Made by a program: the position numbers and the translations under genes. The notes under the pieces were generated by a model. It was not told the origin of the DNA. It saw only the letters and a program-made list of their open reading frames with translations, and did not search any database. Below are positions 1 through 4,782 of a stretch of DNA of 5,140 bases, in pieces. Each line of letters begins with the position of its first letter. Position 1 is the stretch's first letter. This DNA is from Akkermansia muciniphila (lineage in GTDB: Bacteria; Verrucomicrobiota; Verrucomicrobiia; Verrucomicrobiales; Akkermansiaceae): NCBI GenBank assembly GCA_945870545.1, contig CAMBTF010000162.1:1-5140 (forward strand). The letters are read 5' to 3'.

Positions 1-219
1 AAAATCGCACCGCATCTCATCGGCGGCCACGTCCACGACGTGCAATGGCCCGCCCGCGACCACCGCACGCCGTTCACCGGCACGCTCGATTACGAAACGA
101 TCCTGCCCTTTTTCCCACAAGCCTGCCCGCTCGTCTGGGAGCTCAGCCCCACCCGCGAGGCCGATGAAATCCGCGCCTCGCTGGAGATCTGGAAACGGAA
201 ATTCCCAGAGCGGAGCTGA
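1..219 (+). CDS. Sugar phosphate isomerase/epimerase (xylose isomerase-like TIM barrel), C-terminal part
   Basis: Frame 1 is open from the window edge to TGA at 217-219, giving 72 residues of a C-terminus whose start lies outside the window. It reads as the last strands and helices of an AP-endonuclease-2/xylose-isomerase-like TIM barrel. GGHVHDVQ carries the His of a metal-binding strand, RDHRTPFTGTLDYETIL matches the usual 'RDH..PG.G.id...il' loop, and LVWELSP is the final strand with its Glu, followed by a helix ending in IWKRKFPE. Family members isomerise or epimerise sugars or inositol derivatives in the cytoplasm using a divalent metal. The substrate cannot be told from this fragment. 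The gene ends 45 bases before vapB on the same strand and looks functionally unrelated to it. Family assignment is fairly secure; the specific activity is unknown. Confidence 0.75.
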   Translation, partial: KIAPHLIGGHVHDVQWPARDHRTPFTGTLDYETILPFFPQACPLVWELSPTREADEIRASLEIWKRKFPERS

Positions 220-228
220 TCAGTCCCC

Positions 229-257
229 TTGACCGCGTGAGGATGAAATGATATCTA
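229..257 (+). promoter_or_regulatory. Possible vapBC promoter
   Basis: TTGACC at 229-234 followed 17 bases later by TATCTA at 252-257 resembles a sigma-70-type promoter with a good -35 and a mediocre -10 (three of six consensus bases). Transcription would begin near 264-265, at the vapB ATG itself, implying a leaderless or nearly leaderless mRNA. This would fit the absence of a usable ribosome binding site: the only purine-rich stretch, GAGG at 239-242, is 22 bases from the ATG. GATATC at 250-255 is a short palindrome where a VapB operator could sit. All of this is inference from position and consensus. Confidence 0.25.
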
Positions 258-264
258 CCTTTTG

Positions 265-513
265 ATGACCACCACCGCGAAAGTTTTTGCCAGCGGCCGA
301 AGCCAGGCGATCCGCCTGCCGAAAGAGTTCCGCGTCTCAGGGAAGGAAGTCCGCCTGACCCGCGTACCAGGGGGCATATTGATCAGCGAAGGAGATCCAT
401 GGGCGAACTTCGAGCGCGGCTGCCGCGAGCTGGGAGACGATTTCTTTGAGGCGGTTGAGCGACGTGACCGCAAAACAACACAAGTGAGGGATTTCAACGC
501 CGGCCTGCCATGA
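265..513 (+). CDS. vapB: VapB-type antitoxin, SpoVT/AbrB fold
   Basis: An 82-residue protein. Residues 3-45 form a typical swapped-hairpin AbrB DNA-binding domain: TAKVFASGRSQAIRLPKEFR is close to the family signature 'akvf.sG.SqAvRLPkefr', followed by 'evr..r..ggili'. Residues 46-82 (DPWANFERG..., GDDFF) form the acidic and aromatic tail that in this family wraps the VapC toxin. It should neutralise the following VapC and repress the operon by binding its own promoter. ATG at 265 is preferred. TTG at 262 is the only other in-frame start after the stop at 244-246 and would add one residue. The stop overlaps the vapC start (ATGA, 510-513), a translational-coupling arrangement typical of these pairs. 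Length is normal for VapB. Confidence 0.9.
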   Translation: MTTTAKVFASGRSQAIRLPKEFRVSGKEVRLTRVPGGILISEGDPWANFERGCRELGDDFFEAVERRDRKTTQVRDFNAGLP

Positions 514-965
514 TCCGAATGCTGGATACGAACACGTTCATCCTGCTGCTGCGGGGCACGGCCTTGATCGCCCCCCGCACCGCGCGGGAAAAAAGCGTGG
601 CGGCCTCCGGGAAGCGCATCCGGGAGCGATGCCGCAAGGAAATGGACGAAGGCCACCCCGTCGGCCTCTCCGCGATCAGCCTCTCCGAACTCGAATACGG
701 GCTGCATGCGAGCGGACGATTCGAGGAAAAACAACCGGCCATGCAAGAGGTGCTGCTACCCTTCGAGAGTTACGCCTATGAACCGGTGGATTGCGTCCAC
801 CACTACGGGCACATCCGCTACGTTTTGGAAAAAGCCGGTAAGACCATCGGCCCGCTGGACATGCTGATCGCTGCCCACGCCTTGGCCATGGACGCCACCC
901 TGATCACAAACAACACCCGGGAATTCCGCCGCGTGCCCGGCCTTCGGATGGAGGATTGGGCATGA
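510..965 (+). CDS. vapC: VapC-type toxin, PIN-domain ribonuclease
   Basis: A 151-residue PIN-domain protein. Visible motifs are MLDTN near the N-terminus (acidic D6), ISLSELEYG (E60), IGPLDMLIAAHAL (D117) and TLITNNTREFRRVPGL (N134/N135 where many relatives have an acidic residue). Together these form the Mg2+ site of an endoribonuclease that cleaves RNA, often tRNA or rRNA, when VapB is degraded. It overlaps vapB by four bases and should depend on it for translation and inhibition. The spacing from D6 to E60 is 54 residues, longer than in the smallest VapC proteins. The extra part is a basic, helical stretch at about 23-47 (RTAREKSVAASGKRIRERCR and on). All catalytic motifs are present and there is no frameshift, so the toxin looks intact. 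The RNA target cannot be predicted. Confidence 0.9.
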   Translation: MIRMLDTNTFILLLRGTALIAPRTAREKSVAASGKRIRERCRKEMDEGHPVGLSAISLSELEYGLHASGRFEEKQPAMQEVLLPFESYAYEPVDCVHHYGHIRYVLEKAGKTIGPLDMLIAAHALAMDATLITNNTREFRRVPGLRMEDWA

Positions 966-1339
966 ACAGGACGGTATCCGCACCGTTTCGGAAATCCGAT
1001 CACTCTTCCAGGATGCCGTAGAGCGTGGGGAAAACATCGATGTGCGCCGCACTTTTCGGGCTGATACTCCGCCTGATCATCAGCGTCGATCTCGTGGGAG
1101 AACAGGTTGGGCTCACGAGAAAACGGTCCAACGCCGTTCCGGCCGCGCGGAGCTTGTCCATGTTCGGAGCCTTCCCCAAGGCTGCCTCGGCGAGGAACAA
1201 GAGACACAATGCTAATTTCATAACATGGACAGCCTTGGTAATTCACCGTGCGCGGGACAAGTCCTTCTTTTTATTTGACCCGCCGGGCGATTCGTCCAAC
1301 ATCGCCTCGTATTGAGACACGTTCTCAACAAAGCCAGCC
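966..1339. other. Region between vapC and the TonB operon
   Basis: This 374-base stretch has no intact gene on either strand. Its central part (1000-1221, minus strand) is a sulfatase remnant described separately. The 34 bases after vapC hold only a weak hairpin (ACGGT at 971-975 pairing with ACCGT at 982-986, followed by TTT), too short to call a terminator. The segment 1222-1339 separates the divergent remnant from the DUF3450 gene and is the only place upstream of the operon where its promoter could lie. I see a TTGACC at 1275-1280 but no matching -10 at normal spacing. A pyrimidine-rich run, CCTTCTTTTTATTTG, sits at 1263-1277. Confidence 0.5.
1000..1221 (-). pseudogene. Remnant of a secreted sulfatase, internally deleted
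   Basis: A 73-codon open frame on the minus strand contains three recognisable sulfatase pieces in the right order but without the sequence that should separate them. Residues 1-16 (MKLALCLLFLAEAALG) are a signal peptide. Residues 18-28 (APNMDKLRAAG) and SPTCSPTRSTLM (37-48) match the sulfatase block 'tPNlD.La..G...f..ayvtp.CsPtR..lmtG'. CSPTR at 40-44 (bases 1090-1104) is the C-x-P-x-R site whose Cys becomes formylglycine. AAHIDVFPTLYGI (58-70) matches the later 'hiDv.PTl..laG' block. The N-terminal metal-binding segment ('RPN.l.il.DD.g') is missing, and so are several hundred residues between CSPTR and AHIDV; intact sulfatases are about 450-550 residues. The frame survived both losses. It cannot be an active sulfatase. 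Sulfatase ancestry is well supported; whether the short frame is expressed is unknown. Confidence 0.72.
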
Positions 1340-2071
1340 ATGCAACGCACTGTCCTTGTCCTCCTGCTCACCGGATTCACTACGTACGCCGAAGAGCCGG
1401 ACACCTCGGTGGCCGCCCTGCGCGAGACGATTTCCAAGATCGTGGACACGCAGACCCTGGAATCCAAGGAGCGCACGGACTGGGAATCGCGGAAAGCGGA
1501 ATTCGCCGCCCTTCTTGAACTCCACCGCAAGGAAATCGCACTTCTCGCTGAGGAACTCGAAAAAGCCGGGCAATCCGCCCCCGGACACGGCGCATCGGCG
1601 GACGCCCTGAAAGCGGAGATCGAGTCGCTCAAGCAAACCCGCCGCCTCGCGAAAGAAGCCGTCGCGCGCAATGTGCCCCGCGCCCTCGCGCTCACCACCC
1701 GTTTCCCTGATCCGCTGAAAAAAGACTGCGAAACCGAGATCGCCTCGCTGATAGAATGGGTCGCCGCTGATGAACCGCGCGAAGCACTCCAATCCATCCT
1801 CTCCATCCTCGCCAAGGCGCAGCAATTCGACCGCCGCCTCACCCGCGCCACCGAGATCCGTGACGGGCGCGAAGTAGATGTGCTCTACCTAGGCCTCGCG
1901 CGCGCCTTTTACGCGGATAAGAAGGAGAGCGCAGGCATCGGAGAACCCGGCAGCGACGGCTGGAAATGGACAACTAAGCCGGAGATCCGCGTGGAGCTGC
2001 TCGCCGCCTTCGACACGCTCGACAAGAAACGCCCCCCCGCGATGGTGCGCCTGCCTCTGGAAATCCAATAA
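1340..2071 (+). CDS. DUF3450 family periplasmic protein of a TonB/TtpC system
   Basis: A 243-residue secreted protein. Residues 1-17 form a signal peptide (MQRTVLVLLLTGFTTYA, likely cut before EEPD). Residues about 22-110 are charged, heptad-like coiled coil, broken by a Gly/Pro patch near 77-86. Residues 160-243 hold the best family match: QQFDRRLTRATEIRDGREVD, then VLYLGLARAFYADK, then AGIGEPGSDGWKW, then a closing RPPAMVRLPLEI. This arrangement is the DUF3450 pattern. DUF3450 genes usually lie first in operons with a TtpC-like ExbB, ExbB, ExbD, TonB and a TPR protein, and that is the order here. The biochemical role is not established; an accessory or stabilising role in the periplasmic part of the energising complex is inferred from context. 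ATG at 1340 gives a proper signal peptide. No Shine-Dalgarno sequence precedes it. It ends 12 bases before the next gene. Confidence 0.85.
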   Translation: MQRTVLVLLLTGFTTYAEEPDTSVAALRETISKIVDTQTLESKERTDWESRKAEFAALLELHRKEIALLAEELEKAGQSAPGHGASADALKAEIESLKQTRRLAKEAVARNVPRALALTTRFPDPLKKDCETEIASLIEWVAADEPREALQSILSILAKAQQFDRRLTRATEIRDGREVDVLYLGLARAFYADKKESAGIGEPGSDGWKWTTKPEIRVELLAAFDTLDKKRPPAMVRLPLEIQ

Positions 2072-2083
2072 CTTTCCCTTTCC

Positions 2084-3508
2084 ATGCATCTCTTCAAATC
2101 CGTGTTCATCCGTGTCCATTTGCCGAATTGTTTGAATTTATCCAGTTCGGCCATCTCCGCTCCGCTCCGGTTGTGGTTCCTCTTCGTATTCACCCCTTTA
2201 GCTGCGCAAACCGAAGTCCCCGCCGCTCTCGAAAAAGCGAAAACCGATCTTACCGCCACGCTCGCCGACCTTGAGAAAACCCGCGCCGCCATCACCGCAG
2301 GGAAGCCCGCTCTTTCCGCCGAGTTCGCGAAAGCCGAGCTCGAACTCCGCGAGAAACGCCGCCTCGTCCGCATCGTGCGGCTTTCCAAGGAAGACCGCGC
2401 CGAGGAGCTCCGCCAGCTCCGCACCGATCTCGCCGCACGCCAGCAGGACGCCACCTACCTTGCCGGATTACTGAAAGATCATGCGCTGAAAACCACCACG
2501 CTCTCCACGCCAGGTGCCGCGCCTTTGGAGATTCCCCCTGCCATCATCGCCGCGAATCCCGACGCCCCCGCCGAAGCCCTCGCCGGACGCTTGCTCATCC
2601 TCGATGCCGCCATCGATCGCATGGAGGCTTTGCTCGGCGGCTCCACCTCCCCCGGTCAAGCCTCCGATCCCGAAGGCAAAATCAGCCAAGGCACTCTCGC
2701 CGCGCTCGGCCCCGTCTCCTTTTTCCTTTCGGATGATAAAACCACGGGCGGCGACATCATCGCCTCCGCGCCCGGCGAAATCCCTCACTACGTCCCCGGA
2801 TCGGCGGAGGATTTCGCGGCCCTCATCACCGGGAAAGAAGTAGCCCTTCCCCTCGATCCCAGCGGCGGCAATGCCCGCGCGATGGATGAGATCGACAGCG
2901 GCTTCCTAGACATGATCCGCAAGGGCGGACTCTGGGTCTGGCCTATCATGTTTCTGGCGCTCATCTCGCTCGTCTTCGGCTTGGTCAAACTCGCCCGCTT
3001 CGCCCGTTACCGCGAACCAACAGATGCATGGGTCTCCGCCATCCTCGCTGCCCTCCGCACCGGCGACCGCGAAAAAGCCGCCGCCCTCGCCTACGGCCAA
3101 AAACACCCCGCCGGAGCGGTCATGGAAAAACTCATTTCCGTTTCGGAAAACAGCGCGGATCTCGTCGAGGAAACACTCTACGAACAGCTCATGGCGGTGC
3201 AATCAAAGGCATCGTCGCTGCTTCCCGTGATCGCCATCACCGCCGCCACCTCACCGCTTCTAGGCTTGCTCGGCACGGTCTCCGGCATGATCACCACCTT
3301 CAACCTCATCACCCTTTTCGGCTCTGGCGATCCCAAGCCCCTTGCCGGCGGCATTTCCGAAGCGCTCATCACCACCCTCTTCGGCCTCGTAGTCGCCATC
3401 CCGGCGCTCATCCTCCACGCCTTCCTCTCGCGCCGCGCACAAGGCATCGTGCAGACCACCGAACGCCTCGGCCTTTCCTTCGTAAACGGTCTCCGCACAA
3501 AACTTTAA
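2084..3508 (+). CDS. TtpC-like MotA/TolQ/ExbB proton channel family protein with large periplasmic domain
   Basis: A 474-residue protein in two halves. The N-terminal half has a signal-like hydrophobic segment (RLWFLFVFTPLAAQ, 29-42), a coiled coil at about 45-135 and a globular periplasmic region to about 275. The C-terminal half is an ExbB/TolQ domain with membrane segments at about 282-303 (LWVWPIMFLALISLVFGLV), 380-405 (containing SPLLGLLGTVSGMITTF) and 424-447 (GISEALITTLFGLVVAIPAL). E426 in GISEAL matches the conserved Glu of E. coli ExbB TM3. The size and layout match TtpC of TonB2 systems, a component needed with ExbB2/ExbD2/TonB2 for receptor energising. The start is uncertain. ATG 2084 gives a 41-residue leader whose first 30 residues are encoded by a dispersed repeat; TTG 2171 would remove that leader but leave no charged n-region. 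The last codons, Lys-Leu-stop, lie inside an AT-rich repeat arm. Confidence 0.85.
   Translation: MHLFKSVFIRVHLPNCLNLSSSAISAPLRLWFLFVFTPLAAQTEVPAALEKAKTDLTATLADLEKTRAAITAGKPALSAEFAKAELELREKRRLVRIVRLSKEDRAEELRQLRTDLAARQQDATYLAGLLKDHALKTTTLSTPGAAPLEIPPAIIAANPDAPAEALAGRLLILDAAIDRMEALLGGSTSPGQASDPEGKISQGTLAALGPVSFFLSDDKTTGGDIIASAPGEIPHYVPGSAEDFAALITGKEVALPLDPSGGNARAMDEIDSGFLDMIRKGGLWVWPIMFLALISLVFGLVKLARFARYREPTDAWVSAILAALRTGDREKAAALAYGQKHPAGAVMEKLISVSENSADLVEETLYEQLMAVQSKASSLLPVIAITAATSPLLGLLGTVSGMITTFNLITLFGSGDPKPLAGGISEALITTLFGLVVAIPALILHAFLSRRAQGIVQTTERLGLSFVNGLRTKL
2090..2173 (+). repeat. Dispersed intergenic-type repeat running into the ttpC-like gene
   Basis: The segment contains a tandem 10-mer, ATCCGTGTTC (2098-2107) and ATCCGTGTCC (2108-2117), followed by an AT-rich stretch and CTCCGCTCCGCTCCGG. 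I recognise this as a composite found many times between genes in PVC-group and other environmental genomes. Its translations, such as KSVFIRVH and SAPLRL on this strand or MDTDEHGFE on the other, recur as spurious protein termini. Here it occupies the short gap after the DUF3450 gene and the first 30 codons of the next frame. Boundaries are approximate. Recognition as a genome-wide repeat is from memory; only one copy is in this window. Confidence 0.6.
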
Positions 3509-3634
3509 ATCTTAAACTCTAAACCCCAATATTGAGCCCCACGGGCGCGAACCATATCAGCTTAGGGCAATACCCTAGACAAGAATCCATAAAACCCTCT
3601 TCCTTGAGGTTTAAAATTTAAAGTTTAAAGTTTT
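3499..3634. repeat. AT-rich inverted-repeat element between ttpC-like gene and exbB
   Basis: The left arm at 3499-3525 and the right arm at 3608-3634 are reverse complements at 23 of 27 positions, with one mismatch being a potential G-U pair in RNA. They enclose an 82-base, more GC-rich interior. The left arm covers the last codons and TAA of the upstream gene, and the right arm ends inside the TTG start of exbB. Inside is a small hairpin (TAGGG at 3563-3567, CCCTA at 3573-3577). Just before the right arm, TCTTCCTTGAG (3598-3608) is shared exactly with the element at 4647-4782, marking both as one family. It does not look like a Rho-independent terminator, since the arms are almost pure A+T and no U-run follows a GC stem. 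Confidence 0.8.
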
Positions 3635-4184
3635 GATCCACGCCATCCAACTCACCCTGCGCGAGGGCGGACTCACCCTCTACGCGCTCCTCGCCCTCGC
3701 CATCGCGATCTACGCGATCCTCTTCGGCGCGTGGCGACATCTCGCGTCCGCACGGAAATCCATCGCCGCAAAAAAATGGCTCACAACCACCACCGTCGGC
3801 AAAGCCCTGCCATGGGAAAGGAAAGCGCCCGACCCACGCGAGCTGCAGCGATCCTTCGCGAGCTTCGAACTCGATGAAATGGCCTGGATCGAACGCCGCA
3901 TCCCTTTCCTCGCCGTCCTCATCACCGCCGCACCTCTCCTTGGCCTCCTCGGCACGGTCGCGGGCATGCTTGTCACCTTCTCCGGAATGGCCGCGGGAAG
4001 CGATGCCCCCATCGACACGATTTCCACCGGCATTTCCACAGCCCTCGTCACCACCCAGGCCGGCCTCGTCATCGCCATCCCCGCCGCCTTTCTCCTAGCC
4101 CTCCTCAAACGCCAGTCCGAGACCACCCACCTCAAACTCCAAGCCCAACTCCACGAACGCTTGGCAGGAAACTATAAACTCTAA
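3633..4184 (+). CDS. exbB: ExbB, proton channel subunit of the TonB energising complex
   Basis: A 183-residue inner-membrane protein of the MotA/TolQ/ExbB family. Membrane segments lie at about 14-34 (TLYALLALAIAIYAILFGAW), 92-117 (FLAVLITAAPLLGLLGTVAG and on) and 137-158 (ALVTTQAGLVIAIPAAFLLA), with the cytoplasmic loop between the first two. ExbB forms the pentameric ring around ExbD that converts proton flow into TonB motion. It lacks the big periplasmic domain of the preceding paralogue and is the short, canonical channel subunit. At the TM3 position where the TtpC-like protein has GISEAL, this one reads GISTAL, so T136 replaces the Glu. The start must be non-ATG: the frame is closed at 3612-3614 and the first in-frame ATG is at codon 83, past TM1. 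TTG 3633 is the only upstream candidate and lies at the edge of a repeat arm. It ends in Lys-Leu-stop within another arm. Confidence 0.88.
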   Translation: MIHAIQLTLREGGLTLYALLALAIAIYAILFGAWRHLASARKSIAAKKWLTTTTVGKALPWERKAPDPRELQRSFASFELDEMAWIERRIPFLAVLITAAPLLGLLGTVAGMLVTFSGMAAGSDAPIDTISTGISTALVTTQAGLVIAIPAAFLLALLKRQSETTHLKLQAQLHERLAGNYKL

Positions 4185-4243
4185 ATTTTAAATCTCAATT
4201 TACAGAGGCAATACTCAATCTCCAATAATCAATAATCAATCTA
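4176..4243. repeat. Half repeat element plus 7-base tandem repeat between exbB and exbD
   Basis: Bases 4176-4201 (beginning AAACTCTAAATTTTAAATC) resemble the left arm of the two inverted-repeat elements nearby, overlapping the upstream Lys-Leu-stop codons in the same way. No matching right arm follows. Instead the gap continues with an AT-rich stretch containing CAATAAT twice in tandem (4223-4229, 4230-4236) and a degenerate third unit, CAATCTA (4237-4243), directly before the exbD ATG. This looks like a partial element joined to a different simple repeat. No Shine-Dalgarno sequence is present. Confidence 0.55.
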
Positions 4244-4648
4244 ATGCGTCGCTTCCGCCACAGCACCAATTCCGATACATCGGAAAGTATCGACATCTCG
4301 CCGCTGATCGATGTCGTGTTCCTGCTGCTTATTTTCTTCATCGTCACCACGGTGTTCGTGAAGGAAACCGGCGTGGAAATTTCCAAGCCGCGTGCCGCCT
4401 CATCGGAAGACCTTGAGCGCCAGTCCATCCTCATCGCCGTCACCAACGAAGGCCGCGTCTGGCATGGCGGCCGCGAGATCGGGCAGGACGGCGTCCGCGC
4501 CGTCGTCGCCGCCCTGCTGGAGGAAACCCCGGAAACCCCCGTCATCATCCGCGCCGACGCCACCACACCCACCCAAGCCACCGTCTCCGTCATCGACTCC
4601 GCAAAACTCGCCGGAGCCAACTCCGTATCCCTAGCCACCGAGCGTTAA
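4244..4648 (+). CDS. exbD: ExbD, TonB-system energising subunit
   Basis: A 134-residue protein with the ExbD/TolR layout. A short cytoplasmic N-terminus is followed by one membrane segment at about 21-39, starting ISPLIDVVFLLLIFFIVTTV. D23 in 'PLIDVVFLLLIFF' is the single membrane Asp that carries protons in this family (D25 of E. coli ExbD). A periplasmic domain follows at about 42-134, with the usual 'I.I...g.v...g' strand pattern and VIIRADATTPTQATVSVIDS, matching the family's 'v.i.aD......v..v.d'. Two ExbD chains sit within the ExbB ring and contact TonB in the periplasm. Length is normal. ATG at 4244 is supported by the position of the membrane segment. The stop codon falls at the start of an inverted-repeat arm, and a TonB follows. 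Confidence 0.92.
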   Translation: MRRFRHSTNSDTSESIDISPLIDVVFLLLIFFIVTTVFVKETGVEISKPRAASSEDLERQSILIAVTNEGRVWHGGREIGQDGVRAVVAALLEETPETPVIIRADATTPTQATVSVIDSAKLAGANSVSLATER

Positions 4649-4782
4649 AATTCAAATTTCAAAATTCAAGTTTCAAAAAAGATGACGGCTCGCTCTAATA
4701 ATTTCCAAACACCGCATTCCCCTCGGATCCTACCACACAATCCAAGTCTTCCTTGAGAGTTGAAATTTGAATTTTGAATTTT
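4647..4782. repeat. AT-rich inverted-repeat element between exbD and tonB
   Basis: The arms at 4647-4676 and 4753-4782 are reverse complements at 26 of 30 positions, separated by a 76-base interior. Each arm is itself a string of AAATTC/AAATTTC-like units. The left arm overlaps the exbD stop codon, and the right arm contains the TTG that starts tonB. TCTTCCTTGAG at 4747-4757 and a nearby AATCCA (4739-4744) are shared with the element at 3499-3634, and both elements span 136 bases. The interiors are otherwise different. Arm sequences of this AATTTGAATTTTGAA type recur between genes in many PVC-group genomes (from memory). Confidence 0.8.

Noticed and set aside
971..988. Hairpin ACGGT/ACCGT followed by TTT after vapC as a terminator
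   Set aside because: The stem is only five pairs and the T-run three bases, so it cannot be distinguished from chance.
1275..1303. Promoter for the TonB operon at TTGACC
   Set aside because: No -10-like hexamer lies at 15-19 bases; the best-placed sequence, AACATC, is poor.
1025..1315. Plus-strand frame of 96 codons opposite the sulfatase remnant
   Set aside because: It has no family resemblance and is antisense to a recognisable coding remnant, so it is a shadow frame.
1243..1851. Minus-strand frame of 202 codons
   Set aside because: It is Ser/Arg-rich, lies opposite the clearly coding DUF3450 gene, and shows the composition expected of a GC-rich antisense shadow.
2098..2117. The tandem 10-mer as part of a CRISPR array
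   Set aside because: There are only two adjacent units with no spacers, so it is a simple tandem within a dispersed repeat.
1909..2454. Minus-strand frame of 181 codons across the start of the ttpC-like gene
   Set aside because: It is antisense to two supported genes and passes through the dispersed repeat; no domain is visible.
3499..4782. The AT-rich inverted repeats as Rho-independent terminators
   Set aside because: The stems are nearly all A-T with loops of about 80 bases and no terminal U-tract, and the flanking genes form one functional unit.
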